Below are positions 45,838 to 56,892 of a stretch of DNA of 64,000 nucleotides, one piece after another (position 1 is the stretch's first letter; the number at the start of each line of letters is the position of its first letter). The notes under the pieces were generated by a model that was not told the origin of the DNA, ran no database searches, and saw nothing but the letters and a program-made list of their open reading frames with translations. A program made the position numbers and the translations under genes. Source of the stretch: Metellina segmentata (taxonomy: Eukaryota > Arthropoda > Arachnida > Araneae > Tetragnathidae); assembly GCA_947359465.1 (NCBI GenBank), contig OX375881.1, positions 121,407,967 to 121,471,966 of the forward strand, read 5' to 3'.

Positions 45838-45902
45838 ACAGGTGCACCTTGGTGCACCTAAGCTTTTAAATTTGGTGCACATATTATATTTTAGGTGCAC
45901 CA
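45838..45902. repeat. GGTGCACC palindrome cluster
   Basis: CAGGTGCACCTTGGTGCACC then TTTGGTGCACATA and TTAGGTGCACCACA: four copies of the self-complementary GGTGCACC or its left part in 65 bp. CAGGTG at the outer edge would suit a hAT terminus, and the hAT pseudogene starts 130 bases further on. Confidence 0.7.
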
Positions 45903-48020
45903 CATTAAAAAAAACGTAATATAAAAGCATTAATGTAATGTAAACTACTTTATTAGTTGGGCATGTTTAGATAGGTTAGTAGTAGATAGTAAATAAAAAT
46001 ATTTAAACAACTTTTTTATCTGTGAAATTATTACTTACAAATATTCAGTCATCATCAGACGTTGGTGGACAATCAGAAACATGTACGTTTTTGGCAGATC
46101 TTTTCCCATAAGGTTTAGTGTCCATCCTTTTTGAACTTTTCCTCCATTGCAACACATCATTTCTGGATTAAAATTATCTAAGGTCTCTTCACTTAGATTA
46201 ATACGCATTAGATAAGCCAATGTCTTAGGATGAAGTGAGCATCTCCAGTATTTTTCACATGTCCCGTTATCGAGAACACAGTCAGCTGTATTGAAGGGAA
46301 TAACAAGTACCATTTGTATGAAACCGAGAATACCTTTATATCTCCCATCATCATTTGATATAACTTTCTGCCACAAATCTGGAATTTGGTTTTTGTGAAC
46401 ATTCTTTTCGTGAAGAAACACTCTTCCGGTTTTCCCATATGTCCTTCACATGTTTTTTTTTTACATTTTTCACTGGATCATCGCCTCAACTCTATTAAAG
46501 CTATTTACTTCTAATGGAATTTTAAAATGCAACCATGAATTCTCAATTTCTTCGTTCCCATAGCTCTCAATTTTTTTATTGTTTGGCCAATAACATGGCT
46601 CGAAGACTGAAAAAGCAGACAAAAGTGTATCCTTAAGAATGGATTTAAATCTCTCTTCAATCTGCGAACTGCATAGTTGGATTATGTGTAGTGTTTTTTC
46701 AAAACTTTCTTTTTTGTAAGGTCTAATTTTAGGCATTTTTATTTTTATTTAATAAAAGGCAGATTTGTTGATGAAGCCGAACGGTATACTCGTAAGTGTT
46801 TGACCTCCACCTTCTGACAGATTTACCTTCTGAAATTATTTTAACACCATTTTTTGTTTCCTACTATGAAAATTTTACAAGATTATCAAAATCTGTTGAA
46901 TCATTAAGATTTTGAAAAATCGCTGCAATTTTTGTGTGAGCATAACATGTCTCACACAAAAGTACTAGCGTCATTTTCTTGAAGTATTTTTCTTAAAATG
47001 GAAAACAATTTTACTAATTTTTAGAACATGTTAAAAAAAACGCAAGTTGTACTGATTTCATTTTTTTTCATAATAATTGTAGCACTGTTTTTGTTTTTTC
47101 ACTCGTAGCACTTCAGCAATATATCAACGGCACGATCATGATGAGGTAACCAACAAACACCTCCTATCTGCACAGGTTTTAGAATTTTTGCTTCCAATGA
47201 TTCATCAACTTTTGCAGCTCTGCCCAGTTCTTATAAGAAAAACTTATATATTACAAATAAGTTATTCAATGCAAATTCCATATTTTGAACTTCACATAAT
47301 ATCTTTGATTGCAATTTCCAGCCGATGAGCACAACAATGTATGCTAAGTAGATGACTGCGACTGTCTGGAAGTAGCTTGTAGACACCACTCTTGACAGCT
47401 AAATTACTTGGCACACTCTATCTAATGTACAAGCAATTAATCTTGTTTTTGTTTTTTCTAAACTTATATTCAAGCAATCTTTCATAGTACTTTCCAACAA
47501 ATTATTGATGCCTACTGCATCAAGTTGTTGCGTTTGCGGTATAGTTTCAAACTTCGTGTGACAGGCCTCCCTTTTTCAATAAATCTAATTCAAATTATTT
47601 TTTCATGCTTAATATTTTTTCATTCGCATTATGCATTCACTGCGATCTGTGCTGCCACCTGCCAAAATTGAAAAAAAAAATACTATTTTTTAAAGATGCC
47701 ACTAAATTACATTTCATATTATTACTGATGTAGGAAAGGAATGGGTAATGAAATGATGTTCTGGATTTTTTGTCATTGTTATAGGTTTCACTTACTTCAC
47801 ACCCACCACATCTTAATAATTTAATTTCATTTCCAAATGCTGCGAATGGCTTTTAATTTTGTTTGCCTATATGAAAAGCAATTCTAAAGAGAATATGTAA
47901 CTGCTTTATTTCCTTTTCTTCTATCCTCAATATAGATTTTAAGAGTTTGATAATCAAATGCTTTGGCAAATGCAACTTTTGCTTCCACTGCTTTAAGATG
48001 TCCTGGTGTTCTTTCATGTA

Positions 48021-49393
48021 GACTGCTGGCCACCCAAATTGCAACACCAAGAAAGACAAGATAAATCACAATAAAATTTATTTTGTAGATAACATGTTGA
48101 CCAAGTATCAAATGATTAAATTTATAGACTTCTGTGAAGTGTGGTTCCTGCCAAAATCAGTAGCCAGAGTAGCCGCCATTGTTGGAGATCACCGCTACTA
48201 CACGCCTCGGCATTGATTCAAAGAGACTTCAGATGTCTTCTTGGGGTACAGCAGACCAAGCAGCTTCCACACGTTGATCTGGTATGGCAGCTGGGGATGT
48301 AATCTGGGTCAATCGTTGAGCAACCATGGACCACTTGTTTTCTATCGGCGAAAGATCCGGAGAGCGAGCTGACCAGAGAAGCAATTCAATCTGGTCATTG
48401 ACGAAGAACGCTTGGACAATGCGTACCACGTGTGGTCGCGCATTATCCTGCTGAAATATGGCTGTGGGCAAGCCCTGAAGGTGAGGAAGGACGCTGGCTG
48501 TTTAAAGTACCGGCAATGCGTACTAGAGGAGTGCGAGAGTGATATCCAATACCGCCCCATACCATAATACCCGGTGCACGACCAGTGTGGCGGTGCATAA
48601 CGCAGCTGTTCAGCATCATCTCTCCACGGTGTCTCCAGACTCGAATCCGACCATCGTGGTGTTGCAGACAGAAGCGTGACTAGTCAGTAAAGACAATTTC
48701 AATCCATTCTTCCGTCCACATCCTTCTTTCATAGTACCATTGGCGGCGGAGACGTCTGTGGTTCTGTGTCGAGGGTAGACCAAGCAATGGACGTCTTGCG
48801 GACAGACCACTCTACTGTAAACGTCGTCGAATGGTACGCGCAGACACTGGATGATGCGTTACAGATTGAATGTGCTGTGCTATGGTTCATGATGTGGCTG
48901 AGCGATCCGTCACTGCCATACGCACAATATGCCTGTCATCAGGTGAAGTGGTGCACTGAGGTGGATGCGATCGAACACGTCGGTCCGTCGTATCCTCCTG
49001 CATCCAACGATCACATATCCGCATTACAGTTGTTTGGTTTCGTCCAACACGACTACCGATTTCCCTGAAAGATAATCCACAATCTCAGTAGGCTCTATCC
49101 TTCCTCTGTCGAACTCGGATACTTGATCAAAAGATGATCGCTGTTTTCTACGAGGTATAATTGATCATTTTTTTGAAAAAAAAAACACAAGAAAAACACA
49201 ATTGCAGTACTTGAAATCGTCGAAATCTCCAAACCTTAAATAGCGCTTCGAAGTGGCGCCACAGGCGCGCGTGTTGTGCGTCTGCGCTGAAATTCTAATC
49301 ATTTGCATATCTCACCTCCGCTAATGCATGTTGTAAATTTCATATTATTTGCATGCTTCCTTTAGGGTGTTGCATTTACGGTTGCCAGCAGTG
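48021..49393 (-). mobile_element. Tc1-like element B, inserted in the hAT pseudogene
   Basis: Termini are inverted: GACTGCTGGCCACCCAAATT at the left, and CACTGCTGGCAACCGTAAAT on the minus strand at the right, both continuing GCAACACC. TA flanks both sides (48019-48020, 49394-49395). The length of 1373 bp is normal for Tc1. Deleting it with one TA joins the hAT frame without shift, so the insertion boundaries are confirmed by the host sequence. Confidence 0.93.
48157..49168 (-). pseudogene. Tc1-type (DD34E) transposase pseudogene
   Basis: Minus strand. The N-terminus, across frameshifts, gives RKQRSSFDQVSEFDRGRI. The first catalytic motif is IEIVFTD followed by a stop at 48680-48682 that replaces the Glu codon of the usual TDES. 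AIFQQDNARPHVVRIVQAFF carries the second Asp. WSARSPDLSPIENKWSMV carries the Glu, 34 residues on. The C-terminus is SMPRRVVAVISNNGGYSGY and stop. Frameshifts occur around 48480, 48780 and 49070. Similar to spider elements annotated Tcb2-like, by recall. Confidence 0.9.
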
Positions 49394-49649
49394 TACTTTA
49401 ACCATAAATTTCCTTAAGAAAAAACAGCCTTTGTCACGAAAGGTATTTGAACGTGATATTTTATCATATGACTGGTAAACAGTACAAAACATTGCTTTCA
49501 TATGTTCATTGTAAGAAAGCCAATCCCGTCCAGTTTTCAAGTTTGTTGAAAAGTGTAAGTCTTAGAGAAAATGAATTCTTCAGAGTTCTTTTTTAACCAC
49601 ATTTTCAAAGATTTTTTTGCCCCTATTTTTATTATAGACGTAAACTATT

Positions 49650-49965
49650 TCTTATGTTGATTTTTTTAAGTTTCTTTGATTAAAAAATCGTAAAACAAAA
49701 ACTCTATTTCTTCTTACAACTTGATGGAGGTTCAAAACATGAAGAATAATGTGAGGAATCATTTACAACAGGAATCGTCTTTCTGAACATATTAAAATTT
49801 GAGATATCACGTATAAAAAATGCTAATTTGCTAATTATATCTATATTAGATAATTAATTATTTGCTCAATCTGATTTTTTCACCCTCAAATGTTTTTAAG
49901 AATACATAATTACCTGTTTAAAAAAAAACTGGATTTCTAAAGTCAAAATTATGAATAAAATATTC
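49650..49965 (-). repeat. Dispersed repeat, inverted relative at 35037-35365
   Basis: The reverse complement carries the landmarks of the 35-kb copy in order (TCCAGTTTTTTTT, ACAGGTAATTATGTATTCTT, GTGATATCTCAAATTTTAAT, GAACCTCCATCAAGTTG). Confidence 0.65.
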
Positions 49966-50177
49966 TAGTGTAGGGGAAGGTGGTAGTATCTTGGGACAGT
50001 TTTAAACAAATATTTTCCTGAGGCTATAATGTGAATGCAGTTTGTTTTTTCCATCAACTATTTACATTCATTAGTTTTGGAAGAATTTGCCATTTTTTAT
50101 TAATTTGCACACCTTGAACACTAACTGTTTAATAAATTGTTTTGTTAACCTATGCAAATGTCCCAAGGTTCAACATG

Positions 50178-50346
50178 GTGTTGTACCATGGGATACATGT
50201 TGTTTTACCATAGCATACATGTTGTTGTACCTTGGGATACATGTTGTTGTACGTTGGGATACTGTTGTTGTACTTTGGGATACATGTTGTACCTTGGAAT
50301 ACATGTTGTACCTTGGAATACATGTTGTACCTTAGAATACATGTTA
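50178..50346 (+). repeat. GTTGTACCTTGGGATACAT minisatellite
   Basis: About eight units. Early units are 22 bp (GTTGTTGTACCTTGGGATAC plus AT) and the last three are 19 bp, having lost one GTT. The array is open in several frames, giving Leu/Tyr/Gly-rich artefacts up to 140 codons. Confidence 0.9.
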
Positions 50347-51407
50347 GTTTTAGATTGTTTGAAGTAGATTACAAAATAAATCAACTCCACACCATACTAA
50401 ATTCCGTACATATAACAAATTACACAGTTTCAACATTTTATCGCTTGGCAACACTTGGTAGATTTTTCAGGGAATCAGTTAAAAATCACCTGCACTCAAA
50501 ACCAATGGGACGGCTGTCAAAGACCATCTGCGCGACCCGGGCAGAAATGGGCTTAAAATGTTTAGAAAACATAAACTCCAACGAGGAACACGTTATAGAT
50601 ACAACGCAAGGAATAAAAAAATATATTAGCTTTCTACGAAGAAATTCAGCGTGAATAAAAGAAGACATTGTGTAGTCAGACGATTTTGTTAGATTTTATG
50701 AAATAAAATCGACATCGAAATAACTTTTTTACGTTACACATTAATTTTTTAAATATTTTGTTTTTTAATAGGTACAAAAAGAACTGCAATTTTATTACAT
50801 ATTTTTCTTCTAAACTAGTGTTTTGTTAGTCCTTGGTCTCAATTAAATAAAATTTATCTGGAAATTTATATTCCCCGACTTACGCGATTTTTCGTCGGTC
50901 CCACCTATTGCGTAACTTCAGCGTATTAGTGTATTTGTAAACCCAGACTGTTGTATCAAAGAACAAAATAAATTGTCGTACCTTGGCATGTCCCAAGTCT
51001 AGCTTGCCAAGTCTAGAAAGTTGTATCAGGTTATGTTTACATTGAAATCGTACCATCATTGAGTAGAACATATTTCTTACCAAATTTACCAACCATAAAA
51101 AATGTAGTTATAATCAGTGGAAATACAAGAATCAAAATTGAAAAATCCAAATTGTTTACTTACTAGAGGAGGTATTTCAATTAACTGTTTAGCAAACACA
51201 ACAAACACTGTGGAGTTCCAATCTTTTTGAGAAGGTTCTATGGTGGCAAATGGTAAACTACAATGTGTTAATTTGCTACTTACTCAAAAGGAGACGGCAC
51301 AATATAAACTGTTTAAGGTACAACTGTTCCAAGGCACGACACCTTCCCCTATACGTACACCTTAATGTATGATTTTTAAAAATTACTTTTCCTTGTAATT
51401 GTGAGAC
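50347..51407. other. No recognisable gene
   Basis: The 50232-50654 frame extends from the minisatellite into 100 codons of unique sequence (TFYRLATLGRFFRESV, RLSKTICATRAEMGLKCL) without a domain I can name. The rest is AT-rich. Confidence 0.35.
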
Positions 51408-51488
51408 ACGGTAGGTAGGTATTTAAATAACGTTAAACTGGAGCAACACAACGGGCTATTGTCGACGGTCCGGGATCAACTCTCAAAG
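51408..51488 (-). repeat. SINE-A tail fragment
   Basis: GTAGGTAGGTATTTAAATAA, AACTGGAGCAACACAACGGG and CGACGGTCCGGGATCAACTC, then abrupt loss of similarity. Confidence 0.8.
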
Positions 51489-53413
51489 GTGAAATAATTG
51501 TTTTAGTTAGATCAGGTATTCTCATAAATACATTTATAAATATACTAGCAGGATTACTGTTGCTTGGGGGTTGAACTAATTGAATATTGATTTAAAAGTG
51601 ATTAGACTAATCACTTCTATTTCATAAAAGAATGCAAGCATCATTTAAGTATACGGAAATGAATTTTTTAACATCGTTTAAACTTCTTCATGGTCTTTAA
51701 AATTTACTTCGGACGGAAATATTCATACATGATACATCCATCCATATTTTCACATCACTTCTGCTGTTAACACAAACTATGAAAGTTTTTTGGTCTAAGG
51801 TGGCTACTACAGAAATCGTTTTAGGGTTTTGTAGTGATTATGAACATCCCCGCACGTTCATTATCAGAAAAATGGCGAATTTTTGGCGTGTAATCATGCA
51901 TTTAGTTTTCCTATAAATGTTTTACTTGGGGCATTCTTGCATCTGGAATGCGATGTTTTAGCATTTCATCATCAATATGAGAAAATGGTAAATTCATTTA
52001 AGGCATTCTTGATTAATTTATATTGAAACAAACTTTTTTTTCTTGAAACTTCCATTCAGTGACACGAGTGTTAACAGATTTTGTTTTAAATATAAAGTAT
52101 CAGTGTAGACAAAGCAAACTCAACTGATTACAATTTTTCAAAAACAGTAGGTTGATTTTTCAGCGTTTTTAAAGAGGAAAATCAATGTTTTTCAATGATT
52201 GTTTCACACGTATCTAAGTTGTGTAAGAACAGCTTCAATTTGTAGAGTAATCAACCTCAACCTTTTGTCACTTAAGACAAGAAAACATACAATTTTTAAA
52301 AATTCCTAACTGCGATATCATTAAGATCAGCAAAGTATTGTTTAAAAGACCTTTTACCCCCAACAGACATTCAGTTTTAAATCGAATTCTTATGGTACGT
52401 TTCCAAATTCAGAGATTCTTTTTCTAAATGTTACTATTAGAACTACGATTTATGGCTACCCTTTTAAATTAACGTCATACGTCTTATTTTAAAGTGTTTT
52501 TTTACTTTACCGGTCATTTTGAAATAAAGAAATTACACACCTTACATTAAAATGATTCGTTTTATTTTTTTTATTTTAGTAATATTTCCAAGATTACATT
52601 CTCCAAACCATTACATAATCAACCACAGACAAAACGAATGTCTGTCGAAATATACATATACCACCAAGAAATTACCCATGTTTGATATTTTGCAGGAAAT
52701 AAATAAATCATTAAAATTTAACTCCTCAATCCAGCATATTATATATCTGAAATATGTAATAGACTGAAGCACACAAATACAAACAGAAACGAAATTTCGA
52801 TCCTCGAACGGGTAGATAATTCTGAATGAAATATGTGTACAAACGTGTTAAATATCGACTTCCTGAATACATTCTGAAATAGAACAATTCACCATAAGAC
52901 TTTTGAGCAATTATGATAAATACAATAATGATTTATTTACAAAAAGAACACATATTATAAGACTTGGAAATGCTCAAATATGACCTGAATATTTCGCAGT
53001 TAACTCAAATGCAGAAACAAATTATAAATCAAATAAAAAAATTAAACATTAATTCTGGCTTTATCAGGCACCGAGAGCCAAAATTACTCTTTTATGATCA
53101 ATGAGATGTTTTCAATATATTAGTTATGTAAAATTAAGTATTTTAAATATTCTTTTTTTCTCAATCGAATGTTTATAAATTATTTACATCATAGGAAGAA
53201 ATAAAAATTAATTTCAGACATAAATATTATAATATAATTTGTTTTTGTAAAAACTTGTTTTTCCAGCAATACTGGTGAAACAATATTATTTTAAAACTTG
53301 GTATAACAATCTGAGCTGCGTATAGCAATCATTTTGTACTCAATGGTATTTCTATGGCGATTTCCAAATGTTTTTGGCCCTTTCTGCACACCTTTGACAA
53401 ATCGAATAGGTAC
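51489..53413. other. No recognisable gene
   Basis: Nearly 2 kb of AT-rich DNA; a 71-codon frame at 52552-52767 has no domain, and no repeat was recognised. Confidence 0.4.
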
Positions 53414-53460
53414 TAAGGGTTAGCCTATCGTAACCCCAGGGTACGATAGGCTGACTCTTA
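53414..53460. repeat. 19-bp inverted repeat, 9-nt loop
   Basis: Arms 53414-53432 (TAAGGGTTAGCCTATCGTA) and 53442-53460 pair with two mismatches; the loop is ACCCCAGGG. Confidence 0.85.
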
Positions 53461-53534
53461 CTAAACTTGGTGTGGAGTAGATTTGTATAGAGAACAGACA
53501 CCAACTCTGCTTTAGAGATAGATTTGTTTTCCTT

Positions 53535-53705
53535 GGGTCGTTGTGGTTCAGTGGGTAGCGACCATTGCGCTAGCAACCTTCCTGTGTACATTTCTCTCTT
53601 CTGCATTTGTACACTACTCACATGTGTGTGCGCCCATCACTCGATATTGTCCATCTTGTGTCTGGCTCAGAACCACCCTAGCGCATGAAAAATCAATCCC
53701 TTTTT
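53535..53705 (+). repeat. SINE-B copy, shortened
   Basis: Head CGTTGTGGTTCAGTGGGTAG and CCATTGCGCTAGCAACCTTC. The B-box part is deleted. Body TTTCTCTCTTCTGCATTTG and GTCCATCTTGTGTCTGGCTC. Confidence 0.7.
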
Positions 53706-53754
53706 TATTACATTACGCGACATTTTTTCTTCCTTGAAGTTGTTTGAGCTGCGC

Positions 53755-53985
53755 TTGACCAAACATGCCCTTTGGCCATGAAACCCCAAAGGAGCCAACC
53801 AAAATTCCGTCTGATATTTGAAGGTGACGCTGGTTTTTATTTCTGAAACTTGACCTGGGAGTATTTTTCTCTTCTGTATCAGTAAAATGTTCATTGCGTG
53901 AGTATGTTGATTTCATAACGTGGTCTGTCTTGTGTTTGGTACATTTTGGCCAAATAAGGCCCTTGCGCCATGAAACACAATTTAA
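53755..53985 (+). repeat. SINE-B body, possibly two fragments
   Basis: CCTTTGGCCATGAAACCCCA is an end fragment. Then CCTGGGAGTATTTTTCTCTT, AGTAAAATGTTCATTGCGTG and AGGCCCTTGCGCCATGAAAC follow. Confidence 0.7.
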
Positions 53986-54471
53986 CCACTCTATACGTTT
54001 AAAGAATCCGTGTTAAATTCACCATTATAGCATCTTTCGTATTATAGTATCTTTTGTTTGGTATTAAAAACGTATTTCTACCGTATTTCAAAGAATTTCC
54101 AAAAGAGAATACATTTAACATAAAAGTTTTGTAGATATTCACAGTTAAACAAAAGTTGCCTTCAATAAACGGAAAATGCTATAAATTAGGAAATGTGCTT
54201 GAAAACTATCTTACAAAAAATTTTAGAACTTAAAAACTGTATTGAGAGTTTCCGTCGATGATTGGAAAACCGAACTTCGCACTCTTCCTCCAGGGAGGAT
54301 CTAACGGTCTGATGGACACTTCTGGCCAGAAAATTTAATTGGAGACTTATTGAATTTAAGTTAGTTTCAATACCGATGAGTCTTGATTATCATCTGAAGT
54401 TCAGTATCACCTTTGTTATTTGGCAAGAAGTAATTTAAGTTCTCTATTTGTCAATTCCCATGTATATGGTA
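53986..54471. other. No recognisable gene
   Basis: AT-rich sequence between SINE-B and the Tc1 element. Confidence 0.4.
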
Positions 54472-55954
54472 CTGTGAACAAATTTAGACTAGTGTTTAGC
54501 ATATCTTTCTATTTCCGTGTTTATCCATAAATATCCAACTACACTGTTTGACAATTGCTAAGGAACAACCGATTTATGCAAAACAGCGATTCGGAAAGCC
54601 GCTCAATCGTAGAAAATGTAAATGCAGAGGGTGCTGTTGAGCAAGGTCTCTGATCTGTATAAAAGACAGCACACACGAGCTATTTATTAATTGAAATTTC
54701 AAACAGTAAAGTATACAGAAAATCACGATTTAAGGTTTTGAAAGCCGTTCAGATAAATTCCATCTTGTGGTGCAGGTATCAAGTGGAGAATGTCCGTAAC
54801 GCATTATTTGAGTGAATTTGAACGTGGACGAGCAGTTGGGGTAGCTCGAAGCTGGGCAAAGTGTCCCCCAAGTTGCCGCAGCAATGCGTGTCAAAAAGCG
54901 TTATTTCGCGGTAATAAAGAGCCACCGAAGGTGTAAATGCTTTGAGAAAGCATGTTGATGGTCATGATAGGAGCACTACACCCATAGATTATGCACGTAT
55001 ATCCATAACAGCAATAAGGAACAAACATCTCACTCCGGGACAGATTGGTCAGAGCTTGCAACCGCTACCGGCATTCGTGTATTTGCAAAAACAATTTCTC
55101 GGCCATTAAATCAAGCTGCTTGTATGCACAGAAGCAAGTTAAGTGCGTTCCTTTACAACCACGGCATCGTCGGAAAAGGTTACGCTGGTGTGAAGAACAT
55201 ATTCGTTGGAATCACTAACAGTGGTTCAGAATCATGTTCTCCGACGAATCCCGATTCACTGTGAAGAGGGATTCTGGACACCAACAACTGTGGAGAGAGA
55301 GGGTACTCGTTACACACCACATAATGCTCGTGAGGTTGATCGTTATGGCCGAGAGGTCATGGTGTGGGCTGGAACTATGCGTAATGGCAGAACACAGCTA
55401 CACATCTTTGACGCAGGTGCCTTTCCATCACAGCGGTATTACACGGAGATTCTCCTGGGTCATGTTCGTTTATTTCGGGGTGCAGTGTGTCCAGACCTTC
55501 TGTTCATGGGTGACAGTACATGCCCACACAGTACAGTTGATGTCCTGAGACACTAGAGAGCGAAGATATTGAGCGCATGGAATGTCTTGCGTATTCACCG
55601 GACTTAAATCCTATTTAACATGCTTGGGATGATATTTGTAGACGTGTTTCACAAAGGAATCACCCACCCCAAACTGTGCAGGTGCTCAAAATTGCTTTGG
55701 GAGAGGAATGGGACAATATCCCCCACGCACTCATCGACTGTTTACTGGAGAGCATGCATAGCAGATGTTAACTGTGCATTAGTGTGCAAGGAGGCTTCAC
55801 TTCTTACTAAGTGACTATATTTGTCATGACTCCGGATAGAAAGAACATTTTTCGAAAAATGGGAAATTGCTCCAAAGAGCATATTTTATCTTTTTTTATC
55901 TTGCTTTTCCATGTGCCAATATCTGTAACATTTTGCATTATACTTAATGCACAG
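54472..55954 (+). mobile_element. Tc1-like element C, decayed
   Basis: Probable ends are CTGTGAACAAATTTAG at the left and, on the minus strand, CTGTGCATTAAGTATAATG at the right, each preceded by TA (54470-54471; 55955-55956). The terminal match is short and the boundaries are less certain than for the other elements. The transposase pseudogene lies between. Confidence 0.6.
54790..55810 (+). pseudogene. Tc1-type (DD34E) transposase pseudogene
   Basis: Starts MSVTHYLSEFERGRAVGVAR (N-terminal DNA-binding region) and is soon frameshifted. SITAIRNKHLTPGQI-like sequence leads to IMFSDESRFTVKRDSGHQQL with the first catalytic Asp. REVMVWAGTMRNGRTQLHIF and YYTEILLGHVRLFRGAVCPD follow. The second motif reads FMGDSTCPHS; its catalytic Asp is kept but the neighbours are changed. 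In AYSPDLNPI the following Glu codon, third of the triad, is a TAA at 55616-55618. The C-terminus VQGGFTSY ends at 55810. Loss of the third acidic residue alone would inactivate it. Confidence 0.9.
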
Positions 55955-55956
55955 TA

Positions 55957-56704
55957 CCTTAATTAATTACGTACTAAGTTTCGTTTCTTTAATCAATGAA
56001 TATTATCAATTATTTTAAAAATTGTATTTGTTCCTTTGCAATTGTCAAGCAGTGTAATATAAGCGCAGGTACCATAAGCCATACCAATACTTTTCGGCGC
56101 CAATTTGGCGCATTTTTGCTTATTTATTGGCGTTATTTGCTTCCACGCCAGTCTTTTGTTTTAGGGTGCTATTGTAGCTTATCCTTTCGTTAGTGGATTG
56201 CGTTGCTCCAGTGCGACGTTCATTAAATGCCTACTTACCTTCGTTAGTCCAATGGAATTCTTGATTTGCCAAGAGATGAACGATCGGGAATACTACTTCA
56301 AGAAAGAAATATTCTTCACAAAATTAGCACCTATTGAAATTAAAGTGTGACTCGCAGCAACCGAAATGCTTATGTAGTCTTCGTTCTTGGAAGGGAGGAA
56401 AAGGTTTCGGAACAAAAAACGTAGTTTACTGGAATCGTTTCGTTACTACGTGTCGATGGTTCATGGAGCACATATTTCCCCAAAGTAGTATTAATCTCTG
56501 GTATTGAACTCGAGACTTGAAATTTTGGTTTACCCTAATAATTAAATAATAAGAAATTTTGATGAATTACTTGGTCATCCTAACATCCTAACATCCTAAA
56601 ATTCGTACGATTCATTTGTCAAAAGTTAACGTCCGTTGAATTTTGTGGATTACAGCTTCAAATGAATCACAATACTTGGTTGATTGGAATAACTACATCC
56701 GAGA
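55957..56704. other. No recognisable gene; SINE-A tail fragment
   Basis: 56186-56238 reads GTTGCTCCAGTGCGACGTTC and ATTAAATGCCTAC, a SINE-A tail. The 65-codon frame 55996-56193 has no domain. Confidence 0.45.
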
Positions 56705-56880
56705 ATATATACAAGTTTGGAGAGTGGGGTGCCAGCTCAAGTGTTGCTTCGTCATCTGACCGTGGTTCAAAATTACGAGGTGTTGTCCTCGAATCTTTCT
56801 CTTAAGGGACTGATTCCGGACCGTCGTCAATAGCCCGTTGTGTTGCTCTAGTACGACGTTAATTAAAATTACCGTTATCG
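56705..56880 (+). repeat. SINE-A 3-prime half
   Basis: AAGTTTGGAGAGTGGGGTGC, CTGACCGTGGTTCAAAATTA, TAGCCCGTTGTGTTGCTC and GACGTTAATTAAAATTACC. The Tc1 element D starts 13 bases later. Confidence 0.85.
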
Positions 56881-56892
56881 TTACCGAGAATA

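Larger units (their letters stand above)
46035..49557 (-). pseudogene. hAT transposase pseudogene (ZNF862/KIAA1586-like), split by a Tc1 element
   Basis: Reading down the minus strand from 49557: FSTNLKTGRDWLSYNEHMKA and FCTVYQSYDKI, a TTF-type zinc-finger region in which one Cys is Tyr. The frame then breaks at the Tc1 insertion 48021-49393 and resumes with HERTPGHLKAVEAKVAFAKA. ILFRIAFHIGKQN, FGNEIKLLRCGGCEVSETY and LLSIHCCAHRLEIAIKDIM (conserved C-x-x-H) follow. Near the end come VFEPCYWPNNKK, ENSWLHFKIP and the dimerisation region GRYKGILGFIQMVLVIPFNT. Besides the insertion there are several frameshifts and stops, so it was dead or dying independently. The 46740-47580 part is highly diverged. 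Confidence 0.85.

Noticed and set aside
50087..50654. Overlapping frames of 82, 71 and 140 codons with repeated Cys, Leu and Tyr
   Set aside because: They are translations of the 22/19-bp minisatellite in different frames; the unique extension has no domain.
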